From NCBI GenBank assembly GCA_963849115.1, contig CAWKGK010000009.1, positions 744,001 to 808,000 on the forward strand: 64,000 bases of DNA. The letters run 5' to 3'. Below, one piece after another: positions 8,955 to 17,695 of this stretch (positions are counted from its first letter, which is position 1; every line of letters begins with the position of its first letter). The notes beneath the pieces are model-generated. The model was not told the origin of the DNA. It saw only the letters and a list, made by a program, of their open reading frames with translations, and made no database searches. The translations under genes and the position numbers were made by a program. Source of the DNA: JACDAL01 sp963849115 (lineage in GTDB: Bacteria > Actinomycetota > CADDZG01 > WHSQ01).

Positions 8955-11814
8955 GTGCCGGTGACGAAGCCTGAAGCAGCCGGGCAGAGGCGGGGGCTCC
9001 GAGCCCTGCGTGGGCGCCTTTCCGGAGCCGGGCGCGTGTGGCTGCTAAACCTGACGCTGGCGGCCCTCGCGAGCTGGCTGTTCGCCGGCACCGTCGTAGA
9101 TCTCGTGTCCCTCGCCTCTCCGGTCGCTATTCCGTGGTGGGCGCTGGCGGCGATGTTCTTCGTCGCCGAGGCCTTCGTGGTCCATGTCGAGCTGAGGCTC
9201 AACTCTCACTCGATCTCGATGTCGGAGATCCCGTTCGTTCTGGGCCTGTTCTTTGCGGCCCCCTGGGCCCTGGTGCTGGGTCATTTCGTCGGTGCGCTGC
9301 TCGCCCTGACGCTTCACCGCAGGCAATCCCCGATCAAGCTCGCCTTCAACCTGGCTCAGTTCTGCCTCGGTTCGAGCCTCGCCGTGATCGTGTTCTCGAC
9401 GATCGGGCCGGCTGATCCCCTCTCCGCGCGCGGTTGGGTGGCTGCGGTGGTGGCTGTCCTGGTGGCCGAAACGACAGCGTCGACGTCGATGATCGCCGCA
9501 CTGTCGCTGTCCGAGGGCGAGCTTCAGCTCAAGGCTCGGCGCGCGATCTTCGGTGACGGAACAGTTCCCGTGCTCGTCAACGCCAGCCTGGCGCTTGCCG
9601 GAGCGACCCTTTTGTGGGTCCGGCCGCCAAGCGTCATCCTTCTGTTCGTGCCCGCCGGGGTCCTGATGCTCGGCTATCGCGCCTACACGTCCATCCGGGC
9701 CCGCCATCAGGGCCTCGAGTTCCTCTACGAGACCATAAGAGAGGTACAGGGCGCCGCCAACGCGGAGGAGGCGGTGGAGATCATGCTGCGGCGAGCCGCC
9801 TCTATGTTCAGGGCCCAGCGCGCCGAGATGGTGTTTCTCCCGGTGTCTGAGGGCGCACCGGCGTTTCGCACATCGCTGGCGGGCGACAAGGTGGAGGCCA
9901 TCGTCCCGCTCCCCCTCGAGCCGAAGGACCGCGCCGGTATGGTTGCCTCCTTCCGGGAGGCAAGGCTGGTGGTGTGTGCGGAGGAGCCCTCTTTGTCACT
10001 GCTGTTCCTGCCCGGAATCGACGAAGCTCTGGTCGCTCCTCTGGTGACCGCAGATGAGACGACCGGCTTCTTCCTCGTCGGCAATCGTGAGGGAGACGTC
10101 GCCGGCTTTGACTCCGAAGACCTCAAGTTGTTCCAGACGCTTGCCAACCATGCCAGCGTCCTGCTCGAGCGCGGAAGCCTCCAGCAGTCATTGCACCGGC
10201 TAACGGAGGAAATGGAGGAACGGGAGCGCACCGAGCGGCTCCTGCGAGAGGCCCAGGCCAAGTATCGCTCGCTGGTCGAGGACGTGCCGGCGATCGTCTA
10301 CATCTCTCCGCTCCGAGACGACTCTTCATGGTCATACGTCAGCCCCCAGATCGCGTCGGTGCTGGGGTTCTCGCCACAGGAGTGGCTGGCGGGCCCAACC
10401 TGGCATGAGCGTCTCCATACCGAGGATCGGGAACGGGTCTCGATGGAGCGGGCTCGGGCGGCCGGCTCTGACCAACGGGGTTCGTTCGTGAGTGAGTACC
10501 GCCTCCTGGCGAAGGACGGGCGTGTGGTGTGGGTGTCCGATGAGGCCACCATCGTGAGGCGCGAGGACCAGCCGCTGTTCTACCGCGGAGTGCTTTTCGA
10601 CGTCACCCGGCGCAAGCAGGCAGAGGCGGACAAGGGTGCACTCGAGTTGCAACTGCGCCAGGCGCAGAAAATGGAGGCGATCGGCGAGCTCGCCGGGGGA
10701 GTGGCGCACGACTTCAACAACCTCTTGGCAGTGATCCGCAACTACGCCTCGTTCGTGGACGAGGAGCTCGATGCCGGTGACCCTAAGAAGGAGGACCTCG
10801 ACGAGATTCTCAAGGCCTCTGAGCGCGCCACTGCGCTCGTGCGCCAGCTGCTCACCTTTTCCCGCAAGGAGATCATTCGTCCCGAGCTGGTCGACCTCAA
10901 TCACCTCGTGGGCGAGCTCCATTCGCTGTTGAAGCGCGCGCTCAGAGAAAGCATCACCACGGTCGTTCGGCTAGAGGAGGATCTCCCTGCGGTCGAGATG
11001 GATCCGGGCCAGGTCCATCAGCTCCTTCTCAACCTCGCAATCAACGCCCAGGACGCAATGCCGGACGGGGGCACGCTCGTCATCGAGACCTCCATAGTGC
11101 ACGTGGAGCCTCATGCGGGCGGTCACTTTGACGGCCTCGAGCCCGGCCCGCACGCCTGCGTGGCGGTGTCGGACACCGGGACGGGGATGAGCGCCGAGGT
11201 CAAGAGCCGGATCTTCGAGCCGTTCTACACCACCAAGGGCAGGGCGTCGGGGACCGGGCTGGGGCTCTCTACCGTCTACGGAGCAATCAAGCGCGCCGGC
11301 GGTCACATCGCCGTCTACTCGCGCGAGGGTCTCGGCACCACCTTCAAGATCTACCTGCCGGCAAGCTCCCAGAGCATCTCGCCGGCCCCTGCCGCGCCTT
11401 GGGGGACCCCGGCGGTCGGCGCCCGCCCAGTGACCACCGTTCTCGTCGCCGAGGACGAGCCCGGAGTTCGCAATGTCGTCGAGCGTGTGCTCTCCGGCCA
11501 CGGTCACAGGGTCTTGGCGGCCGACTCCGCCGACAGCGCGTTGGCCGCCGCTCGAGCCGAGCCCGGCCCCCTGCACTTGCTGCTCACCGACCTCGTCATG
11601 CCGGAGCGTTCGGGCAGAGAGCTCGCCGAGGAGATGGCCACCCTGCGGCCCAGGAATCGCCTGCCTCTACATGTCGGGCTATCCCGACGAGGTGTTGGGC
11701 CGGCACGGGGTGCTGAGCGGCGACGAGGAGCTTCTGCACAAGCCGTTCTCGGCGGCCGAGCTACTGGGCGCGGTCGAGGCTAGCCTCGACCGCGCCGGTG
11801 CGCCGCGGCCCTAA
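8955..11814 (+). CDS. Membrane hybrid histidine kinase (GAF-PAS-HisKA-HATPase-REC), frameshifted in the receiver domain
   Basis: Starting at GTG 8955, the product has about six N-terminal membrane helices (residues 25-225), a GAF-like domain (about 255-400), a PAS domain (about 430-555), HisKA with GGVAHDFNNLLAVI (phospho-acceptor His about 585), an HATPase with GTGLGLSTVYGAIK, and a C-terminal receiver (VAEDEPGVRNVVERVL; phospho-Asp about 879 in LLTDLVMPERSG). After TLRP (about 11650) the receiver continues only one frame further on, with C-L-Y-M-S-G-Y-P-D-E-V-L and a stop at 11814. Removing one base from the CCC/AGG run near 11652-11662 restores a normal 952-residue protein. The gene separates hisA from hisF and is not a biosynthetic gene. 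Its signal and target are unknown. Confidence 0.88.
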
Positions 11815-11911
11815 ACCGACCCCCTTCGCGTTTTGAGCGCCGGAGGAGTCCGAAAACGGCACTCTGAGGCCCACAAAAACTGACCGCGCGGCCTCACTCT
11901 AGGCTTGGCCG

Positions 11912-12724
11912 GTGCTCACCAAGCGGATCATCCCCTGTCTCGACGTCGACCGCGGCCGTGTGGTCAAAGGTGTTCGCTTCGTGGAGCTGCGTGACGCCGG
12001 CGACCCCGTCGAGCTCGCACGCGCCTACGACGGTGAGGGTGCGGACGAGCTCGTGTTCCTCGACATCACCGCGTCGAGCGAGCAGAGGGAGCTGATCCTT
12101 CACGCCGCCGAGCGCACCGCCGAGTCCGTGTTCATCCCGCTGACCGTCGGCGGTGGGGTGCGGTCGGTTGAAGACGTGCGCCGCCTTCTGCGCGCCGGCG
12201 CCGACAAGGTGGCCGTCAACAGCGCCGCCGTACGCCGTCCTGAGCTCGTGCGGGAGGCGGCTTCGGAGTTCGGCTCGCAGGCGATCGTGGTTGCGATCGA
12301 CGCGCGCGGGACCCGAGCAGCGCGACCGGAGCGACCCGAGCGACAGGAAGGGGAGGTGACTGGGTGGGAGGTCGTTGTCGACGGGGGCCGTGTGGTGACC
12401 GGCATGGACGCGGTCTCATGGGCGCGGCGAGCGGCCGGCCTGGGAGCGGGGGAGATTCTGCTTACCTCCATGGACAGGGATGGGACCACCGAGGGCTACG
12501 ACCTGGAGCTCACCCGGGCGGTCTCCGAAGCGGTCCCCATCCCGGTGATCGCCTCCGGAGGCGCGGGCACGCCCAAGCACATCGCCGATGCGGTCGACCC
12601 GGCGCGAGGCGCCGCCGACGCCGCGCTCGCCGCGTCGGTGTTCCATTTCGGCACCTTCTCCGTCGCCGATGCCAAGGCTGCTCTCGCCCGCCGGGGTGTG
12701 CCAGTTAGGATCACCGGCCCATGA
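11912..12724 (+). CDS. hisF: Imidazole glycerol phosphate synthase, cyclase subunit
   Basis: HisF uses ammonia from HisH to convert PRFAR into IGP and AICAR. The 270-residue product starts at GTG 11912 with LTKRIIPCLDVDRGRVVKGV, which carries the first catalytic Asp; the second is in VVAIDARG. Just after that Asp there is an arginine/glutamate-rich low-complexity insertion (R-A-A-R-P-E-R-P-E-R-Q-E) that is not usual in HisF and probably forms a surface loop before GWEVVVDGG. The stop overlaps the M24 peptidase start as ATGA. Confidence 0.97.
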   Translation: MLTKRIIPCLDVDRGRVVKGVRFVELRDAGDPVELARAYDGEGADELVFLDITASSEQRELILHAAERTAESVFIPLTVGGGVRSVEDVRRLLRAGADKVAVNSAAVRRPELVREAASEFGSQAIVVAIDARGTRAARPERPERQEGEVTGWEVVVDGGRVVTGMDAVSWARRAAGLGAGEILLTSMDRDGTTEGYDLELTRAVSEAVPIPVIASGGAGTPKHIADAVDPARGAADAALAASVFHFGTFSVADAKAALARRGVPVRITGP

Positions 12725-13863
12725 CCGCTTTCCTGCTCTACGGCGACGCCGTTCACAGCCCCGAGATGCGCCACGAGATCGGCGAGGCGATCTCCGACCC
12801 GCTCACGTTCATGGACGTCGACGGTCGCCGCATCGCAGTCACCGGGCCCTTCGAGATGGCGACCCTCGAACGCAGGGAAGACCTCGTGGACGAGGTGTGG
12901 GGCACCGCCGAGCTCGGCTCCAAAGAGCTCGTTCGGGACGAGTCGGTCCCCAGCCACGTGATCGAGCCCGAGCTCGTTTTGCGGGCGGTGCGCCGGGCGG
13001 GCGTGGACTCGGTGACCGTGCCGCCGAGCTTTCCGGTAGCGGTCGCCGACCACCTCCGAGAAAACGGAATCGGGCTCGAGGTGGACTCGCTTTCCTGGGG
13101 CGACCGGCGGCGGCGCAAGACGCCGGGGGAGCTCGAGGGGATCGAGCGCGCCCAGCGCGCCGCCGATGTGGCGATGCTGACCGCGGCTCACCTCTTTCGC
13201 GCCTCGGAACAGACCTCGGACGGCTTCCTGCGCTTCGACGGCGAGATCCTCACCGCCGAGCTCGTGAGAGAGGCGATGAGTACGCGGCTCCTGGCCCAGG
13301 GAGCGGAGTCGGAGGAGATCCTGGTGCAGCCCGGAGACCAGTGTCTCAAGGGGCATGAGCTGGGCTCCGGCCCGATCCGGGCGCACGAGTCGGTGGTAAT
13401 CGACTGTTTCCCGCGCGATCGGCACTCGGGGGCTCACACAGACATGACTCGCACCTTCGTCTCTGGCCGCCCCTCCGAGGATCTCGCCCGCCTGCACGAG
13501 GCCTGTCGCAAGGCGCTGCGTATCGCCTATGAGAGCCTTCGGCCGGGCTCAGACGAGGCCCATTCCTGCGTGACCGAGCATTTCGAGGCACTTGGCTTTC
13601 CGACTCAACGGAGTCACGCCGGAGCCGGCCACCTGGAAGAGGGCTTCAACCACTCCCTCGGCCACGGCGTCGGACTCGAGGTCCACGAGGCCCCGCTGCT
13701 GGGCCGGCGCTCGGACAAGCTGGTGGTGGGCGACGTCGTGGCGGTCGAGCCCGGCCTTTATTTTCCCGGCATCGGTGGCGTGCGCCTGGAGGACACCGTG
13801 TTGATCACCGAGGACGGCATCGAATACTTCACCGACCCATTCCCCTACGACCTCGAGCCATGA
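12721..13863 (+). CDS. M24-family metallopeptidase (Xaa-Pro aminopeptidase-like)
   Basis: Pita-bread-fold peptidases remove N-terminal residues using two metal ions. The ligands are visible: the paired aspartates in VIDCFPRDRHSGAHTDMTRTF, the histidine in HSLGHGVGLEVHEAP, and the glutamates in VAVEPGLY and VRLEDTVLI. The N-terminal 150 residues form the non-catalytic creatinase-like domain. Length is 380. It is wedged translationally between hisF and hisI with ATGA overlaps on both sides, so it is surely co-expressed. No role in histidine synthesis is known for this family. A dipeptidase or a repurposed hydrolase are equally possible. Confidence 0.88.
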   Translation: MTAFLLYGDAVHSPEMRHEIGEAISDPLTFMDVDGRRIAVTGPFEMATLERREDLVDEVWGTAELGSKELVRDESVPSHVIEPELVLRAVRRAGVDSVTVPPSFPVAVADHLRENGIGLEVDSLSWGDRRRRKTPGELEGIERAQRAADVAMLTAAHLFRASEQTSDGFLRFDGEILTAELVREAMSTRLLAQGAESEEILVQPGDQCLKGHELGSGPIRAHESVVIDCFPRDRHSGAHTDMTRTFVSGRPSEDLARLHEACRKALRIAYESLRPGSDEAHSCVTEHFEALGFPTQRSHAGAGHLEEGFNHSLGHGVGLEVHEAPLLGRRSDKLVVGDVVAVEPGLYFPGIGGVRLEDTVLITEDGIEYFTDPFPYDLEP

Positions 13864-14258
13864 CCTCCGGCGACCAGCCGGTCGCGACCTCCGGCGACCA
13901 GCCGGTCGCGACCTCCAGCGACCAGCCGGTCGCGACCTCCGGCGACCAGCCGGTCGCAGTCGTGTTCGACGAGCGCGGGCTCGCCCCCGCAGTCGTACAG
14001 GACGCGTCCACCAAGGAGGTGCTGATGCTCGCCTACGTCGATGCGGAGTCGCTCAGGCGCACGCGGGAGGACGGCACCACCTGGTTCTGGAGCCGCTCGC
14101 GGCGCCGCTACTGGAACAAGGGGGCCACGTCCGGCAACTTCCAGAAGGTGGTGGAGGTGCGATATGACTGCGACGCCGACGCGCTGCTGATATTGGTCGA
14201 GCCCCAAGGCCCGGCCTGTCACACCGGCCGGCGCTCCTGTTTTCACCGGGTTTTGTGA
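13860..14258 (+). CDS. hisI: Phosphoribosyl-AMP cyclohydrolase with an N-terminal octapeptide repeat
   Basis: HisI opens the purine ring of PR-AMP. The core shows MLAYVDAESLRRT, FWSRSRRRYWNKGATSGN, VRYDCDADALLILV and the terminal GPACHTGRRSCF, with the zinc/Mg ligands Cys-Asp-Cys and Cys-His. It has no fused HisE domain. The first 33 residues are unusual: four copies of an octapeptide TSGDQPVA (one copy TSSDQPVA) precede the conserved core, which starts near VVFDERGLAP. The start ATG 13860 overlaps the M24 peptidase stop; a later start would leave no good alternative. The stop overlaps the trpE GTG. Confidence 0.95.
   Translation: MTSGDQPVATSGDQPVATSSDQPVATSGDQPVAVVFDERGLAPAVVQDASTKEVLMLAYVDAESLRRTREDGTTWFWSRSRRRYWNKGATSGNFQKVVEVRYDCDADALLILVEPQGPACHTGRRSCFHRVL
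13863..13958 (+). repeat. Four tandem copies of a 24-bp unit inside the hisI 5' end
   Basis: The unit begins ACCTCCGGCGACC and ends CGGTCGCG, repeated at 13863, 13887, 13911 and 13935. The third copy has one substitution (A for G in the seventh position of the unit). The last copy ends in GTCGCA. The period is a multiple of three, so the frame is kept and each copy encodes TSGDQPVA. Confidence 0.95.
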
Positions 14259-15769
14259 GGGAGCAACCTAGCCGTCAGGAGTTTTGCGAGCTGGCATCAC
14301 GCCACCCGATCGTCCCAGTGTGGCGCACGGTGTTGGCCGACGCCCAGACCCCTGTGGCCGCCTTCTTGCGGCTCGAGGCAACGCTTTCGAACGCGTTCCT
14401 GCTCGAGAGCGTGGAGGGCGGCGAGCGCTGGGGCCGCTACTCCTTCATCGGAGGAGACGCCATCGCAGTCATCAAGGCGGTGGGGGGCCGGGTGCTCGTC
14501 GAGGGGACACCTCCACTGCATCCCGAAGCGGACGAGCCGCCCCTCGCCTACATCAGGCGTCTGTTGCAAGCGTGCCGGGCGCCGGTGCTGGAGGGCCTGC
14601 CGCCCCTGCACGGCGGGGCGGTCGGCTTCCTCGGCTACGACTGCGTTAGGGAGCTGGAGCACCTCCCGAACATGCCACCGGATGACCTCGGCCTCCCCGA
14701 CGCGGCCCTCATCTTGACCGGGACCCTGGTCGCCCTCGATCACCTCAGTCAAAAGGCCTATGTGATCACCAACGTCGCCGCGCCCGAGGATGCCGGGCGC
14801 GCTTACGACGAAGCGGTGGCGCGCTGCGACGAGGTCGTGGGCAGGCTGGCGGCCCCCCTGGGCGCCGGGGCGGTTGATATCGCGCCCCCGAGGACGCCGA
14901 GCTTCGAGGCCGAGGTTTCGGACGACGACTACGCCTCCTGGGTCGAGACGGCGCGCTCGTACATCTACGCCGGGGACATCTTCCAGGTGGTTCCGTCGCG
15001 GCGTTTCCATGCCCCCATCCAGGGCTCCGCCTTCGGCGCCTACCGTGTGCTGCGCACGATCAACCCGAGCCCGTACATGTACTTCCTCCGCTTCGAGGAG
15101 GCGCCCGAGCACCCCGCCTTTGAGCTGGCGGGCTCCTCTCCCGAGCCGCTCGTGAAGGTTACGGGCGCAGAGGTCGTCACCCGGCCGATCGCCGGTACTC
15201 GGCCACGAGGCCGCAGCGCCGGAGAGGATTTGCAACTGGAACAGGACCTGCTCGCGGACCGCAAGGAGAGGGCCGAGCACGTCATGCTCGTCGATCTCGC
15301 CCGCAACGACATCGGGCGCGTCGCCCGCTTCGGCTCGGTCGAGGTCGACGAGCTCATGGTGGTCGAGCGCTTTTCGCACGTCATGCACATCGTCTCGAAC
15401 GTCCGGGGCACGCTCGAGCCGGGCCGCAGCGCGTTCGACGCTCTGACTGCCTGTTTTCCTCACGGCACCGTGTCGGGGGCTCCGAAGGTGCGGGCGATGG
15501 AGATCATCGACGAGCTCGAACCCACCAAGCGGGGACCCTATGCGGGGATCGTCGGCTACTTCGACTTCTCCGGCAATGTCGACACATGCATCACGATTCG
15601 TACGCTGGTTCAGACCGGGGGCCGCGCTTACGTGCAGGCGGGGGCCGGCATAGTGGCCGACTCAGTAGGGGCCGCCGAGGCGGAGGAGACCCGGAACAAG
15701 GCCGAGGCGCTGCTGCGGGCCGTGGCCGCCGGAGCGGAAATGGATTCGGCCCTCTCGTCCCGCGACTGA
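14255..15769 (+). CDS. trpE: Anthranilate synthase component I
   Basis: TrpE converts chorismate to anthranilate with ammonia from TrpG. The GTG at 14255 overlaps the hisI stop, giving 504 residues. The N-terminal LLES motif with FLLESVEGGERWGRYSFIG is the tryptophan feedback site. The catalytic C-terminal half shows DIFQVVPSRRF, NPSPYMYFL, LAGSSPEPLVKV, TRPIAGTRPRG, DLARNDIGRV and FPHGTVSGAPKVRAMEIIDELE. No trpG, trpD or trpF follows. Translational coupling to hisI joins the his and trp genes. Confidence 0.98.
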   Translation: MREQPSRQEFCELASRHPIVPVWRTVLADAQTPVAAFLRLEATLSNAFLLESVEGGERWGRYSFIGGDAIAVIKAVGGRVLVEGTPPLHPEADEPPLAYIRRLLQACRAPVLEGLPPLHGGAVGFLGYDCVRELEHLPNMPPDDLGLPDAALILTGTLVALDHLSQKAYVITNVAAPEDAGRAYDEAVARCDEVVGRLAAPLGAGAVDIAPPRTPSFEAEVSDDDYASWVETARSYIYAGDIFQVVPSRRFHAPIQGSAFGAYRVLRTINPSPYMYFLRFEEAPEHPAFELAGSSPEPLVKVTGAEVVTRPIAGTRPRGRSAGEDLQLEQDLLADRKERAEHVMLVDLARNDIGRVARFGSVEVDELMVVERFSHVMHIVSNVRGTLEPGRSAFDALTACFPHGTVSGAPKVRAMEIIDELEPTKRGPYAGIVGYFDFSGNVDTCITIRTLVQTGGRAYVQAGAGIVADSVGAAEAEETRNKAEALLRAVAAGAEMDSALSSRD

Positions 15770-15854
15770 CGACCTTCTGCGCCTGGCCCCAGGCTCCCGG
15801 CTGCAGGCCTGACAGAGGCCGACTCGTAACCCCAAGTCCGTGGCTGACGGGCCG

Positions 15855-16115
15855 TCAGTACGGCTCGAGCTGCTCCGCTTCGTCGGCCCCCACATTGAGC
15901 TCCACGCTCGACTCGGTGATCCGGCCTACGAGGTCGGCCGGCGCAAAGCGCTCGGTCGAGAAGATCCCCGAGGTCACGGTGATGCCGGAAAAGATGTCCT
16001 GCTGCTGGTCGGCTACCACGCGCCCCACCTTGCCGATCTCGCCCCCCGAGGAGTCGTGCACGGGTGTTCCCTCCTTCAAAGCGGGCCAAGCAATGGGCCG
16101 GTCTTCGTCTGCCAT
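15855..16115 (-). CDS. Small PRC-barrel-like protein
   Basis: The 86-residue product, antiparallel to the surrounding trp genes, contains GTPVHDSSGGEIGKVGRVVADQQQDIFSGITV and RFAPADLVGRI. This fits a PRC-barrel/DUF2171-type fold (strand-turn pattern V-x-D-x-x-G-x-x-I-G-x-V). Such proteins are soluble and often stress- or photosynthesis-associated; the function here is unknown. It is divergent from the lipoprotein gene at 16143 with about 27 bases between starts. Confidence 0.7.
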   Translation of the reverse strand: MADEDRPIAWPALKEGTPVHDSSGGEIGKVGRVVADQQQDIFSGITVTSGIFSTERFAPADLVGRITESSVELNVGADEAEQLEPY

Positions 16116-16142
16116 GACACGGATACTAGTCCGGTGCCCATC

Positions 16143-16925
16143 ATGAGACGTGTCGTCGGAATGCTGCTGGCGCTGGCGCTGGCTCAGGGCTGCGGCTCAC
16201 AGCCGTCTTCTGATCCCACCCCCACAAGCTCCCCCGGCCCCCCACGTGTGCGGGCAGAGGTCGTCGCCCGGCACGCCCGGCAGTTCGACGAGGACGACCC
16301 CGACCGGCGAGCCGGAACCCAGGGTGAGCAGATCGCAGCCGCCTACCTTCTCGCCCACCTCCAGAGCGCGGGCTACCACGCCTTTCTCGATGCCGTCCCG
16401 GTCTCGGACCTGGTGCGCGCGACCAACGTCGTGGCGGCGCCTCCCTCGGGACGACGGCCGCTCGTCGCCGTGACCGTCCCTTACGACACGCCGGCGGGCG
16501 TGGCCGATGCCGATTCCGGAGGAGCCGAGGAGCTGGGACTGTTTCTGGAGCTGGCGCGAGCGCTGGCGCTCGTTCATCCCGAGCATCGCGTCTCGTTCGT
16601 CGCGTTGGGGGCCGAGTACGCCGAGGTCTCGGGAGGCCGTCTCGGCTCTCGCCGCTTGATCGTCTATCAGAGGGAGCGCTCGCTGAGCCCACTGATGATC
16701 GTGCTCGAGGATATCGACGGGGACGCAGGACCGGTTCGGGCCACGGGGGCCGAAGCCTCGAAAGTGGTCGAGGGGGCCGCTCCTGGCCGCGCCGTTGGTC
16801 CGGTGGCCGAGGTCTTCGGGGCCGCGGGTCTCGACGTGCTGACGGTCTCGGGCGGAGCTCAGCAGGCCGGCGATGCGCTGCTCGATTACCTCCGCGCCCG
16901 CACCCGGGTAGGGTCGCTCAAATGA
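16143..16925 (+). CDS. Secreted/lipoprotein M28-like protein, probably catalytically impaired
   Basis: The ATG at 16143 (an in-frame GTG at 16134 is possible) gives a hydrophobic leader ending in LAQGCGSQ, a weak lipobox, then a proline/serine-rich linker. The 260-residue body follows M28 peptidase layout: RAGTQGEQIAAAYLLAHLQSAGYHAFLDAV, VAVTVPYDTPAGVADADSGGAEELGLFLELARAL, HRVSFVALGAEYAE. The usual first metal ligand (an HxD pair) appears as Y-D-T-P, so the zinc site may be degenerate. The stop overlaps the trpC start (ATGA), placing it inside the trp operon. Confidence 0.72.
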   Translation: MRRVVGMLLALALAQGCGSQPSSDPTPTSSPGPPRVRAEVVARHARQFDEDDPDRRAGTQGEQIAAAYLLAHLQSAGYHAFLDAVPVSDLVRATNVVAAPPSGRRPLVAVTVPYDTPAGVADADSGGAEELGLFLELARALALVHPEHRVSFVALGAEYAEVSGGRLGSRRLIVYQRERSLSPLMIVLEDIDGDAGPVRATGAEASKVVEGAAPGRAVGPVAEVFGAAGLDVLTVSGGAQQAGDALLDYLRARTRVGSLK

Positions 16926-17695
16926 GCTATCTGGAGCCGATCCTCAACTCTACGCGTCGGCGCGTCGACGAGCTACGGAGCTGGGCGCCGGACGACGCTC
17001 TGGAGCAGCGGGTGGCCTCGATTCCGGGGCCGCGCCGCTTCACCGAGGCGCTCGCGGGCCCCGGGACTTCGATCGTCGCCGAGATCAAGCGAGTGTCCCC
17101 CGCCAAGGGTCCCCTGGACGAGGACCTCAACGCCGCCGATCTCGCCTCCGCTTATGCGGCCGGAGGAGCGGCGGCGCTGTCGGTCGTGACCGAGCCCGAT
17201 CACTTCAAGGGCTCGCTCGAGGACCTGCGGGCGGCGACCTCGGCGGGCCTGCCGCTGTTGCGCAAGGACTTCGTGGTGGACGAACTCCAAGTGCTCGAGT
17301 CACGGGCGTGGGGCTCGGATGCAGTGCTCCTGATCGTGCGGGCCCTGGGCGAGGAGCTCGGCGCGCTGGTCGCAGCAGTGGAGGCGCTGGGCATGGAGGC
17401 GATGGTCGAGGTCCACGACGAGCATGAGTTGGAGCGGGCGCTGGCGGCAGGGGCCAACCTCATAGGCGTCAACCACCGCAACCTGGAGACGTTCGAGGTC
17501 GACCCCGAGCGCACCTTGAAGCTGGCCCCACTGGTCCCGGAGGGCTGCGTCCTGGTCGCGTTGTCCGGGGTCTCCGACCGGGCCGGGGTGGAGGCGCTCG
17601 AGGCGGCCGGCGCGCGCGCGGTGCTCGTGGGCGAGAGCCTCGTTACCGCAGCCGACCCCGCAGCCAAGTTGAGAGAGCTGAGGGGCGAGCCATGA
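16922..17695 (+). CDS. trpC: Indole-3-glycerol phosphate synthase
   Basis: TrpC closes the indole ring from CdRP. The 257-residue product shows IVAEIKRVSPAKGPL (catalytic lysine), ALSVVTEPDHFKGSLEDL, LLRKDFVVDELQVLESRAWGSDAVLLIV, MVEVHDEHELERAL, IGVNHRNLETFEVD and ALSGVSDRAGVEAL. It is a stand-alone enzyme with no fused TrpF domain. It overlaps the lipoprotein gene and trpB through ATGA junctions. Confidence 0.98.
   Translation: MSYLEPILNSTRRRVDELRSWAPDDALEQRVASIPGPRRFTEALAGPGTSIVAEIKRVSPAKGPLDEDLNAADLASAYAAGGAAALSVVTEPDHFKGSLEDLRAATSAGLPLLRKDFVVDELQVLESRAWGSDAVLLIVRALGEELGALVAAVEALGMEAMVEVHDEHELERALAAGANLIGVNHRNLETFEVDPERTLKLAPLVPEGCVLVALSGVSDRAGVEALEAAGARAVLVGESLVTAADPAAKLRELRGEP

Noticed and set aside
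11640..11680. Programmed +1 ribosomal frameshift in the kinase receiver domain
   Set aside because: No slippery or stimulatory element is seen and four other genes show the same type of break; a sequence indel is simpler.
13863..13958. Regularly repeated units suggesting a CRISPR-like array
   Set aside because: Units are directly adjacent without spacers, in frame and inside hisI; it is a coding tandem repeat.
14297..15463. 388-codon minus-strand frame
   Set aside because: Antisense to trpE, which carries all family motifs.
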